From: Microtetraspora glauca
GTDB taxonomy: Bacteria; Actinomycetota; Actinomycetes; Streptosporangiales; Streptosporangiaceae
Assembly: GCA_001570385.1 (NCBI GenBank)
Contig: BBYL01000021.1
Span: forward strand, 265,634-329,633
Reading direction: 5' to 3'
DNA length: 64,000 nt
Shown: positions 17,842-25,784 of the stretch, one piece after another
Layout of the letters: each line of letters opens with the position of its first letter
How positions within the stretch are numbered: position 1 is the stretch's first letter
Made by a program: the position numbers and the translations under genes
Notes under the pieces: generated by a model
What the model saw: only the letters and a program-made list of their open reading frames with translations
The model's database searches: none
What the model was told of the DNA's origin: nothing

Positions 17842-18954
17842 TCACCCGACGACGAGCTCGGCGGGACGGCCGAGCAGCGCGGTGATCCGCTCGGCGGCGG
17901 CCTCCAGCGGCCCTCCCGGCACCGGATCGATCAGCTCGACGGCCAGCCGCCCGTCCTTGGCCTCCCACACCCCGGCCACCCTCCCCCGGTGGACCACGAC
18001 CGGGGAGATCCAGCCCGCCGCCCGGCTCACCTTGCCCCGGGCAGCCGCGGGCAGCAGAGCGTCGAGGTCGCGCGGAGCGCCCAGCACATATTGGTCGAAC
18101 CCCGGCAGCAGGTGCACGGACTCCGACGGCCGGGCGGCGGCCAGCGTGTCCACGTGCTCGGCGAGCGCCACCATGGGCGCTCCCTCCACCTCGACCTGGG
18201 CGAGCTCCGGGCCGAGGTCGCGGAACCACCCGCGCAGCACCGCCTTGCGCATCGTGCCCCGCGACAGCCAGCCGTCGAACATCTCAGGGGTGGCCGGGCC
18301 GTGTACGCCCAGGAACGCGCGCACGAGGGCCGTGCCCCCCTCCTCCGCGGACGGCGGCGCGTCCGGCCAGCCGGGCAGCCGGTCGGAGGGCCGGGCGAAG
18401 GTCACCCGCCCGTCGCGGGGCGGGCCGTAGCACAGCTCCCCCAGGAAGCTCAGCGGCTTGAGCAGCGCACCCCAGCCGGAGGTGAGCGCCTCACGCAGAT
18501 GGCCGTCGCCGGTGACCTCGGTCACGGCCTCGACCAGCTCCTCGCGGGTCAAGGAGCGTCCCTTGAGCGCCTGCGGCACCGCGCCGATGATCGCCTCGAC
18601 CTCGGCGGCGGTGACCCCGTGCCCCCGCTGCCACGACCCCTTCTCCCAGAACCGCAGCGCGCCCAGCGTCGCGCAGTACGTCGCCAGCTCGTCTGCCGGG
18701 ACCAGGTGCAGCGTTCCGCGCATCAGCCACGTCTTGACGAGCGTGCGGTCCTCCCACAGCGCCTCGTCCACCGCGCCGGATCTCGGGTCGGCCGACCGCA
18801 CCGCCAGCGCCAGCTCCGCGGAGGAGGCCACCTGGGCCTGCACCCCGCACAGCCGACGGGCGATCATCACGGGTCCGGATCCGGCGGCCGGCTCGACGAA
18901 CTGGCGCTCCAGCCGCCATGCGAGCACCTGGGGCCAGGTCAGTTGAAGAGTCAC
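17842..18954 (-). CDS. Winged-helix DNA-binding protein of the AlkZ/HTH_42 family
   Basis: A 370-residue protein of the family that includes the Streptomyces interstrand-crosslink DNA glycosylase AlkZ. It has the VQAQVASS block, whose Q-x-Q residues match the AlkZ catalytic pattern, then TWLMRGTLHLV and the C-terminal LLPGFDQYVLG and GRVAGVW. A role in base excision of bulky or crosslinked adducts is inferred. The GTG at 18954 is preceded by TAGAAC at leaderless spacing, and the open frame upstream lacks support. Confidence 0.85.
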   Translation of the reverse strand: MTLQLTWPQVLAWRLERQFVEPAAGSGPVMIARRLCGVQAQVASSAELALAVRSADPRSGAVDEALWEDRTLVKTWLMRGTLHLVPADELATYCATLGALRFWEKGSWQRGHGVTAAEVEAIIGAVPQALKGRSLTREELVEAVTEVTGDGHLREALTSGWGALLKPLSFLGELCYGPPRDGRVTFARPSDRLPGWPDAPPSAEEGGTALVRAFLGVHGPATPEMFDGWLSRGTMRKAVLRGWFRDLGPELAQVEVEGAPMVALAEHVDTLAAARPSESVHLLPGFDQYVLGAPRDLDALLPAAARGKVSRAAGWISPVVVHRGRVAGVWEAKDGRLAVELIDPVPGGPLEAAAERITALLGRPAELVVG

Positions 18955-19045
18955 GCCCGATGTTCTACACCCCTCCACCGACAGACGGCCGCCCCGCGCA
19001 TCGTCACCATGAGCGGGCATCCAACGGACACGGACCGTTTCGTCA

Positions 19046-19069
19046 GGACATTCTGATGTCCGCTAACCT
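19046..19069 (+). promoter_or_regulatory. Palindromic operator and leaderless promoter of the GntR gene
   Basis: GGACAT (19046-19051) and ATGTCC (19056-19061) form a perfect 6-bp inverted repeat with a TCTG centre. It lies just before a TAACCT -10 box (19064-19069), whose start point would coincide with the GTG at 19076. A regulator binding the palindrome would block the promoter spacer, so autoregulation by the GntR protein is the simplest reading. Confidence 0.6.
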
Positions 19070-19075
19070 CGACGT

Positions 19076-19819
19076 GTGACTTCCGAGCGCCTGGACATCG
19101 ACCTTGACCGGTCGAGCCCCGTCCCCCTCTACTTCCAGGTCGCCGAGCAGATCTCGGAGGCGATCCGGCGCGGCGACCTCGCTCCCGGCTCCCGGCTCGA
19201 CAACGAGATCCAGCTCGCCGACCGGCTCGGGCTCTCCCGTCCCACCATCCGCCAGGCGATCCAATACCTGGTGGACAAGGGTCTGCTCGTCCGCAAGCGC
19301 GGTGTCGGCACCCAGGTCGTCCACGGCCAGGTCAAGCGGTCGGTGGAGCTCACCAGCCTCTACGACGACCTCAGGCGGTCCGGGCAGGAACCCGCCACCC
19401 GGGTGCTGTCCATCGACACCGAGCCCGCCGACGAGAGCGTCGCGGCGGTCCTCGCGCTGCCGGAGGGCACCGAGGTGCTCAGGATCGAACGGCTCCGCTA
19501 CGCCGCGGGAGAGCCGCTGGCCCTGCTCCACAACTGGCTGCCGCTCGGGCTGGCCGACCTGTCGGCGACGTCGCTCCAGGAGCGCGGGCTGTACGAGCTG
19601 CTGCGCGCGGCCGGGGTCAGGATGCGGGTCGCCAACCAGCGGATCGGCGCCCGTGCCGCCACCCCGTCCGAGGCGCGCCTCCTCGATGAGCGGCGCGGCG
19701 CTCCCCTGCTGACGATGGTCCGCACGACCTACGACGACCAGGGAAGGGCCGTCGAGCACGGCTCCCACCTCTATCGGGCATCGCACTATTCGCTGGAGGT
19801 CACGCTCATCGAGCGGTGA
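19076..19819 (+). CDS. GntR-family regulator with UTRA domain
   Basis: A 247-residue HutC-subfamily regulator. The N-terminal winged helix (about 10-75) contains PLYFQVAEQISEAI and LADRLGLSRPTIRQAIQYL; the C-terminal UTRA effector domain (about 90-240) ends with EHGSHLYRASHYSLEV. UTRA domains often bind sugar phosphates or amino acids, but the ligand here is unknown. No transport or catabolic genes adjoin it, so its targets lie elsewhere apart from its own promoter. Its end overlaps the convergent DedA gene by 14 nt. Confidence 0.9.
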   Translation: MTSERLDIDLDRSSPVPLYFQVAEQISEAIRRGDLAPGSRLDNEIQLADRLGLSRPTIRQAIQYLVDKGLLVRKRGVGTQVVHGQVKRSVELTSLYDDLRRSGQEPATRVLSIDTEPADESVAAVLALPEGTEVLRIERLRYAAGEPLALLHNWLPLGLADLSATSLQERGLYELLRAAGVRMRVANQRIGARAATPSEARLLDERRGAPLLTMVRTTYDDQGRAVEHGSHLYRASHYSLEVTLIER

Positions 19820-20435
19820 CGGACTGCGGCTCGTCCTCGGCCGCCCGGACCTTCCGCTTGAGCCAGACCGTGGTGCCCAGGCCGAAGAGCAGGGCGGCGA
19901 CCAGCCCGACCCAGGAGAAGCCCTTCAGCCACTTGTCGGCCACGACGCCCAGATAGTAGATGGCGGTCGTGGTGCCGCCCGCCCACACGACGCCGCCGAG
20001 CACGTTGGCGATCAGGAACCGCCAGTACGGCATGCGCAGCGCGCCCGCCAGCGGACCGGCGAGGATCCGCAGCAGGGCCACGAACCGGCCGAAGAACACC
20101 GCCCACATGCCCCACCGGTCGAAGAGCCGCTCGGCCTTCGCGATGTGGGCGGGCCCGAAGTGCTTGGGGAACCTCCGCCCCAACCGGTCGAACAGCGGCC
20201 GGCCGCCCTTCCAGCCGATGTAGTAGCCGATCGAGTCGCCGATGATCGCCCCGGCGCTGGCGCACACCCCCACCACGATCGGGCTGACCACGCCCTTGGA
20301 CGACAGCAGCGCCGCGCTGACCAGGACGATCTCACCGGGAAGCGGGATACCCAGGCTCTCCAGCCCGATGACCACACCGACGAGGATGTAGACCCAGACG
20401 GCTGGGATCGTCTGCAGCCACTCCTCGATGTGCAT
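19806..20435 (-). CDS. DedA-family membrane protein
   Basis: A 209-residue SNARE-associated/DedA protein with four to five membrane segments. Family hallmarks are ESLGIPLPGEIVL, GDSIGYYIG with its acidic residue, and FGRFVALLRILAGPLAGALRM with the conserved Arg residues. Members help recycle or flip polyprenyl-phosphate and phospholipid carriers. The ATG at 20435 has GAGGAGT upstream, favouring it over upstream in-frame starts. It lies 88 nt after menD on the same strand and may be co-transcribed. Confidence 0.9.
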   Translation of the reverse strand: MHIEEWLQTIPAVWVYILVGVVIGLESLGIPLPGEIVLVSAALLSSKGVVSPIVVGVCASAGAIIGDSIGYYIGWKGGRPLFDRLGRRFPKHFGPAHIAKAERLFDRWGMWAVFFGRFVALLRILAGPLAGALRMPYWRFLIANVLGGVVWAGGTTTAIYYLGVVADKWLKGFSWVGLVAALLFGLGTTVWLKRKVRAAEDEPQSVTAR

Positions 20436-20523
20436 GTCACTCCTCATAAATAGGGCGGGTCGGGCACGCTCCATTCTGCCGTCGCCCCGGCAATGACACA
20501 TCCATCGCGAGGACCACCACGGG

Positions 20524-22188
20524 TCAGTCTCCGGTAGCACTCGCCATCATCGCGGAGCGTACGGCCTCGCCCATGGCGGCGTGTACCGCGGCGTTGGCGT
20601 CACGGCGCGTGCGCACCTCGACCAGGCGCATGCCGTCCCCCTTGACGGCCCTGGGCAGCTCGTCGAGGTCCTCGACCCGCGTGTACGGCAGGCCGGTCGA
20701 GGCGGCGAGATATTCCAGATCGACCCCGTGGGACGTCCCGAAGATCCGCTCGAACGGGTCGCCCACGGCCGCCTGCGGCAGCAGCGAGAAGATCCCGCCG
20801 CCGTCGTTGTTGACCACGACCAGGCACAGGTCGGGCCGCGGCTCCTGGGGGCCGAGGATGAGCCCGTTCTGGTCGTGCAGCAGCGTCAGATCGCCGATCA
20901 GCGCGTACGACGGGCCGTTGTGCGCCAGCGCGGCGCCGATGGCCGTGGACACCAGCCCGTCGATGCCGGACGCGCCGCGGCTCGCCATCAGGCGCAGCCC
21001 CCGGCGGGGTCGCATGGCCTGGTCCAGGTCCCTGATCGGCATCGAGGAACCGCAGAACAGCAACGACCCGTTGGGCAGCAGCTCGACCAGGTCGCGCGCC
21101 ACCCTCGGCTCGCTCAGGCCCGAGGAGTCGAGCACCGCGTCGATCGCCTCCCTGGCGACGTGCTCGGCGTGCCGCCACGACCGCAGCCAGGAGTCGTCTC
21201 CCGAGGTGACCGGGATCTCCACCGCCTGCGCGACCTGCGTCGCCGACCTGGTCGGATCGGGCCAGCGGGTCAGGTCCGAGGCGACCACGATGTGCTCCTC
21301 GGCCCTGCGGATCCAGGACAGCAGCGGCCGCGACAGTCCGGGACGCCCGAGCGTCACGACGACGTCGGGCCGGTGGGCCTTGGCGAACTCGGGGTTCCCC
21401 AGCAGGAAGTGATAGGTCGAGATGGCGTGGTCGCCGTAGCGGCCGCCGCCGTTGGGCTCGGAGAGCACCGGCCAGCCGGCCATCCCGGCTGCCGCGACGT
21501 ACCTGCGGACGTTGGCCGCGCCGTCGCCCACGACCAGCACGCCGCGCCTGGTCGGCGGGATGTGCAGCGCGGACGCGGGGGGCGCCACCCTCGCCCTGAT
21601 CCACGCGCCGCCCGCGTCTCCGTCGAGCGACTCGCACCACGAGCCGTCACCGTCGGGGATCAGCGGCTCGCGGAAGGCCAGGTTGAGGTGGACCGGCCCC
21701 GGGTCCGGCGGCCCCGCCGCCCGCTGGTAGGCACGGCAGGCGAGCGACCGCCAGTAGGCCGCCTGCCCCGGCCGGTCCTCCGGCACGCCGACCTCGGCGA
21801 ACCAGCGGACCGCCGAGCCGTACATCTTGACCTGGTCGATGGTCTGGTTCGCGCCGGTGCCGCGCAGCTCCGGCGGCCGGTCGGCGGTCAGCACGAGCAG
21901 CGGCACGCCGGACTCGGACGCCTCGATCACGGCGGGGTGGAAGTTCGCCGCCGCGGTGCCCGACGTGCAGATGATCACGACGGGCCGCTCCGAGCGCTTG
22001 GCCAGCCCGAGCGCGAGGAAGGACGCCGACCGCTCGTCGATCCGCACGTGCAGCCGCACCCGCGGCTCCTCGTGCACGGCCAGGGCCAGCGGCGCCGACC
22101 GGGACCCGGGAGCGAGGACGACGTCGGTCACCCCGCAACGCACCAGCTCGTCGACCAGCACCGTGGCAAGCGCGGTGGCGGGATTCAC
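20524..22188 (-). CDS. menD: 2-succinyl-5-enolpyruvyl-6-hydroxy-3-cyclohexene-1-carboxylate synthase
   Basis: A thiamine-diphosphate enzyme that joins isochorismate and 2-oxoglutarate in menaquinone synthesis. At 554 residues it has the usual MenD length. N-terminal features include VLAPGSRSAPLALAV and the cofactor Glu region in DERSASFLALGLAKRS. The C-terminal ThDP motif GDLTLLHDQNGL precedes NNDGGGIFSLLP, both typical of MenD. The GTG start overlaps the menC stop by 4 nt, so menB, menC and menD form a coupled operon. Confidence 0.95.
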   Translation of the reverse strand: MNPATALATVLVDELVRCGVTDVVLAPGSRSAPLALAVHEEPRVRLHVRIDERSASFLALGLAKRSERPVVIICTSGTAAANFHPAVIEASESGVPLLVLTADRPPELRGTGANQTIDQVKMYGSAVRWFAEVGVPEDRPGQAAYWRSLACRAYQRAAGPPDPGPVHLNLAFREPLIPDGDGSWCESLDGDAGGAWIRARVAPPASALHIPPTRRGVLVVGDGAANVRRYVAAAGMAGWPVLSEPNGGGRYGDHAISTYHFLLGNPEFAKAHRPDVVVTLGRPGLSRPLLSWIRRAEEHIVVASDLTRWPDPTRSATQVAQAVEIPVTSGDDSWLRSWRHAEHVAREAIDAVLDSSGLSEPRVARDLVELLPNGSLLFCGSSMPIRDLDQAMRPRRGLRLMASRGASGIDGLVSTAIGAALAHNGPSYALIGDLTLLHDQNGLILGPQEPRPDLCLVVVNNDGGGIFSLLPQAAVGDPFERIFGTSHGVDLEYLAASTGLPYTRVEDLDELPRAVKGDGMRLVEVRTRRDANAAVHAAMGEAVRSAMMASATGD

Positions 22189-23120
22189 TGCCGCCCCTCT
22201 CCGGCCGTTCCGGCGGCCTCCTCCATCCGTCGTTTCCAGGCGGGCGACTCGATCTCATACGCCGCGAGGGCGCGCTGATCCACCTCCGGACGTCGTACGG
22301 CTATCGCCCCGCCGACGGGGACGAGGGAGTCCGTGACGACATCACCGCTGAGCAAAGGCATCGTCCCGAGGCCGCAAGCGTACGGCAATTCGGGCAATGC
22401 GGCAGCTAGAGCCAGCCCCGCCGCCAGGCCGACCGACGTCTCGACAGCGCTCGACACGACGACGGGCAGCCCGCACGCCTCGGCGACGCGCAGCGCGGCC
22501 CGCACCCCGCCGAGGGGCTGCACCTTGATCACGGCGATGTCCGCCGCCTCCGCCGCGCGCACCTTGAGCGGGTCCTCCGCACGGCGGATCGACTCGTCGG
22601 CCGCGATCGGGACGTTGACCCGCCGCCGGACCTCGGCGAGCTCGTCGAGCGTGGCGCACGGCTGCTCGGCGTACTCCAGGTCGAACCGGTCGAGCTCCTT
22701 GAGCCTGCGGACCGCGGAATCGACGTCCCAGCCGCCGTTGACGTCCACCCGGACCCGGCCCGCCGGGCCGATCGCGTCGCGTACGGCCTCGACCCGCGCC
22801 ATGTCCTCGGCGAAGTCCTGCCCGCGCTCGCCGACCTTGACCTTGGCGGTCCCGCAGTGCGAGAGCCTGACGATCTCGAAGGCCTTCTCCGGGCCCACGG
22901 CGGGCACGGTGGCGTTGACCGGGATCCAGGCGCGGAGCGGCTCCGGCCACCCGTCGAACGCGGCCTCGTTCGCGCAGGCCAGCCAGCGGGCGCATTCGGC
23001 GGGGCCGTACTCGGGGAAGGGTGAGAACTCCCCCCACCCGGCGGGCCCGTGGATCAGCACGCCCTCGCGGACGGTCTGCCCCCGGAACCGCAGGGTCATC
23101 GGGATACGGAAGACGTGCAC
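22185..23120 (-). CDS. menC: o-Succinylbenzoate synthase
   Basis: An enolase-superfamily enzyme dehydrating SHCHC to o-succinylbenzoate. Of 311 residues, the barrel carries the acid/base Lys in AKVKVG, metal ligands in RVDVNGGWD, EYAEQP and ADESI, and the second catalytic Lys in VIKVQPLGG. The set is complete. The GTG start touches the menB stop codon (TAGTG) and its end overlaps menD. Confidence 0.94.
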   Translation of the reverse strand: MHVFRIPMTLRFRGQTVREGVLIHGPAGWGEFSPFPEYGPAECARWLACANEAAFDGWPEPLRAWIPVNATVPAVGPEKAFEIVRLSHCGTAKVKVGERGQDFAEDMARVEAVRDAIGPAGRVRVDVNGGWDVDSAVRRLKELDRFDLEYAEQPCATLDELAEVRRRVNVPIAADESIRRAEDPLKVRAAEAADIAVIKVQPLGGVRAALRVAEACGLPVVVSSAVETSVGLAAGLALAAALPELPYACGLGTMPLLSGDVVTDSLVPVGGAIAVRRPEVDQRALAAYEIESPAWKRRMEEAAGTAGEGRQ

Positions 23121-23950
23121 TAGGGGCGGCGCGGGAACTTCGCGAAGTCCGGGGTGCGCTTCTCCTTGAACGCGTCGCGGCCCTCCTGGGCCTCTTCGCT
23201 CATGTAGTAGAGGAGCGTCGCGTCACCGGCGAACTGCTGCATGCCCGCGGCGCCGTCGGTGACGGCGTTGAGCGCGCCCTTGAGCATGCGCAGCGCGAGC
23301 GGCGACTTCTCCAGCAGCTCGCGCGCCCACTGGACGGTCTCCTCCTCCAGGCGCTCCAGCGGGACGACCGCGTTGACCAGGCCCCACTGCAGGGCGGTCT
23401 CGGCGTCGTACTGCCGGCAGAGGTACCAGATCTCGCGCGCACGCTTGAGGCCGACGGTCTCGGCCAGCAGCCACGAGCCGTATCCGCCGTCGAACGAGCC
23501 CACCTTGGGGCCGGTCTGCCCGAATTTGGCGTTGTCCGCGGCGATCGTGAGGTCACAGCAGACGTGCAGCACGTGGCCGCCGCCGATCGCGTAGCCCGCG
23601 ACCATCGCGATGACGGGCTTGGGGCAGCGCCGGATCTGCACCTGCAGGTCGAGGACGTTCAGGCGGCCCATGCCGTGCGTGGTCTCGTCGACGTAGCCGT
23701 CGTCACCGCGGATCTTCTGGTCACCGCCGGAGCAGAACGCCCGGTCGCCGGCACCGGTGAAAATGATCACACCGACGGCGGTGTCCTCCTGGGCCGTGTT
23801 GAACGCGTCCCGCAGCTCGAAGAGCGTCGTCGGGCGGAACGCGTTGTGACGCTCCGGCCGGTTGATCGTGATCTTCGCGATGCCCTCGGCGGTCTCGTAG
23901 ATGATGTCCTCGTACTCGCCTGACCGCTTCCAGTCGACGCCGCTCGTCAC
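23120..23950 (-). CDS. menB: 1,4-Dihydroxy-2-naphthoyl-CoA synthase
   Basis: A crotonase-fold enzyme of 276 residues closing the naphthoquinone ring from o-succinylbenzoyl-CoA. The oxyanion blocks FCSGGDQKIRG and VAGYAIGGGHVLHVCCDLTIA are characteristic of MenB, as are KVGSFDGGYGS and the C-terminal KRTPDFAKFPRRP. It is the first gene of the menBCD operon and is divergent from menE 69 nt away. Confidence 0.96.
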   Translation of the reverse strand: MTSGVDWKRSGEYEDIIYETAEGIAKITINRPERHNAFRPTTLFELRDAFNTAQEDTAVGVIIFTGAGDRAFCSGGDQKIRGDDGYVDETTHGMGRLNVLDLQVQIRRCPKPVIAMVAGYAIGGGHVLHVCCDLTIAADNAKFGQTGPKVGSFDGGYGSWLLAETVGLKRAREIWYLCRQYDAETALQWGLVNAVVPLERLEEETVQWARELLEKSPLALRMLKGALNAVTDGAAGMQQFAGDATLLYYMSEEAQEGRDAFKEKRTPDFAKFPRRP

Positions 23951-24019
23951 ACTCGCTCCTCACTCCAGCGATCCGCCCGTTCACCGGCGGTTCCGTCTGC
24001 CGGGACTAACCTTACGACC

Positions 24020-25258
24020 GTGCCCATCAGTCGCGAACACAAGCCCCGTGAACACAGCGGCGAACCCGGCGGCGCCCAGGTCCACGGACATGGCCACGGA
24101 CACGGACACGGCCGCGGATCCGGCGGCGCGGAGAGGGCGGTGCACGCCCTGCTCCTGCCGCCCGGACCGGCGCTGTTCGCCGCCGTCGAGCGCGCGCTCT
24201 CCGGAGACGGCCCGGCGGTCCTGCCGCTGTCCCCCGACCTGCCGCGTCCCGCGCTCACCGCCGCGCTGGCCTCGCTCCGGCCCACGCACGTCGTCACCCC
24301 CGAGGGCGTACGGCGGGAGCCCGACGGGGCGCCGACCGGCGCGGCGGTGATCATCGCGACGTCCGGATCGACCGGCGTGCCCAAGGGGGTCGAGTTGACG
24401 GCGGAGGCTCTGACCGCCTCGGCGCGCGCGTCGCTGGAGCGGGTGGGCGCCGCACGGGGTGAGCGATGGTTGTGCTGCCTTCCTCCGTCGCACATCTCGG
24501 GGATGCAGGTGCTGGTCAGGTCGCTGCTGAGCGCGTCGGACCCGGTCATCCATCCGCGCTTCACCCCCGAGGACGTGGCCGGGAGCGGAGCCGAGCACGT
24601 CTCTCTCGTGCCGACCCAGCTCAGGCGGCTCCTCGACCTCGGCGCGGACGTCTCGGCGTTCCGCACCATCCTGCTCGGCGGGGCCGCGGCGCCGCCCGGT
24701 CTGCTGGCCGAGGCGCGGGGCCGCGGCGCCCGCGTCGTCACGACGTACGGCATGAGCGAGACCAGCGGCGGATGCGTGTACGACGGCGCCGCCCTTGACA
24801 ATGTAGATCTCAAAATCGGGGCCGACGGCCGGGTCCGGATCTCGGGCCCGGTCCTGTTCTCGGGGTACCGGCTGCGGGAGGCGCGCGACGCGTTCGAGGG
24901 CGACTGGTTCGTCACGTCCGACCTGGGCTCGATCGACGCCGGGCGGCTCGCGATCCTCGGGCGGGCCGACGACGTCATCAACACCGGCGGCCAGAAGGTG
25001 GTCGCCGGCTCCGTCGCGCGCGTCCTCGCCGGGCACCCCGGCGTCCGCGACGTCGCCGTGGTGGGTCGCCCGGACCCGGAGTGGGGCGAGGTCGTCGTGG
25101 CCGTGGTCGTCGGTACGGCGACGCTCGCGGAGCTCCGCGAGTACGCCAAGGAGCGGCTGCCCGCCTACGCCGCACCACGAATGGTGCAAACGGTGCAAGA
25201 GATTCCGATGTTGCCAAACGGAAAACCGGATATGGTCGCCCTGCGAAACCAAAAATGA
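24020..25258 (+). CDS. menE: o-Succinylbenzoate-CoA ligase (AMP-binding enzyme)
   Basis: An adenylate-forming ligase of 412 residues, short for this superfamily as actinobacterial MenE often is. It carries the P-loop IIATSGSTGVPKGVEL, TYGMSETSGG, the DWFVTSDLG hinge and the C-terminal catalytic Lys in LPNGKPDM. It activates o-succinylbenzoate for MenB. The first 36 residues are odd: they contain an HGHGHGHGHG run from tandem GGACAC-type hexamers that the fold does not need. The GTG at 24020 sits 7 nt after a TAACCT box, suggesting a leaderless mRNA; the true start could also lie after the His/Gly run. Confidence 0.9.
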   Translation: MPISREHKPREHSGEPGGAQVHGHGHGHGHGRGSGGAERAVHALLLPPGPALFAAVERALSGDGPAVLPLSPDLPRPALTAALASLRPTHVVTPEGVRREPDGAPTGAAVIIATSGSTGVPKGVELTAEALTASARASLERVGAARGERWLCCLPPSHISGMQVLVRSLLSASDPVIHPRFTPEDVAGSGAEHVSLVPTQLRRLLDLGADVSAFRTILLGGAAAPPGLLAEARGRGARVVTTYGMSETSGGCVYDGAALDNVDLKIGADGRVRISGPVLFSGYRLREARDAFEGDWFVTSDLGSIDAGRLAILGRADDVINTGGQKVVAGSVARVLAGHPGVRDVAVVGRPDPEWGEVVVAVVVGTATLAELREYAKERLPAYAAPRMVQTVQEIPMLPNGKPDMVALRNQK

Positions 25259-25293
25259 CCTCCACGCGTCACATATGTAGGGAGGACGTCCAT

Positions 25294-25653
25294 ATGAAGC
25301 CGGATCGCCGGATGCTGATCTCCGCGGGTGTCGTCACCGCCATCGTCGTGGGCGGGGTCTCCGTGGCCACGACCGCGTCGGCCGGCCGCCTGGAACAGGC
25401 GGTCAAGGTACGGTCGGTCAAGGAGCCCGCGAAAGGCAGGGCGACGCCGAGCGCGTCCCCCGTTGCGCCGGCCGACGACCAGACGATCGAGCCCGAAGAG
25501 CTCATCGAGAACATCGCGCCCTACGTGGTCGAGAACCACCTCAGCATCGACCCCGGCGCGACCGGCGACTACTGGACGACCGAGCGACTTGAGGGCGCCG
25601 ACCCCATGCCGATGCCCCAGGTGAGCATCAGCGTCATCACGCCGTCGAACTGA
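25294..25653 (+). CDS. Small secreted protein of unknown function
   Basis: A 119-residue protein with a signal peptide or signal anchor (about residues 8-31, ending TTASA), a short Ala/Pro linker, and an acidic C-terminal 60 residues with PEELIENIAPYVVENHLSID. GGGAGGA precedes the ATG at 25294. No cysteines. No family recognised. It lies between menE and the sigma factor gene on the same strand. Confidence 0.7.
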   Translation: MKPDRRMLISAGVVTAIVVGGVSVATTASAGRLEQAVKVRSVKEPAKGRATPSASPVAPADDQTIEPEELIENIAPYVVENHLSIDPGATGDYWTTERLEGADPMPMPQVSISVITPSN

Positions 25654-25671
25654 CCCCTCCCGCGTCCTGGG

Positions 25672-25696
25672 GGAACAAACTGGGCTCGGCGACGTT
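25672..25696 (+). promoter_or_regulatory. ECF-type (SigR/SigH-like) promoter ahead of the principal sigma factor gene
   Basis: GGAAC (25672-25676), a 17-nt spacer and GTT (25694-25696, within CGTT) match the -35/-10 pattern of thiol-stress ECF sigma factors: SigR of Streptomyces and SigH of mycobacteria. It would start transcription about 80 nt before the ATG at 25785. The hrdB gene of S. coelicolor has a SigR-dependent promoter, which makes the match more credible. Confidence 0.52.
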
Positions 25697-25784
25697 ATCC
25701 ATACAGGTGCGCCGCGCCGCCGCAACCGCCGCGCCCAGCCATTGCCACCCAGAACGACTACTCCGTCATGGAGGAGGTGTCCTC

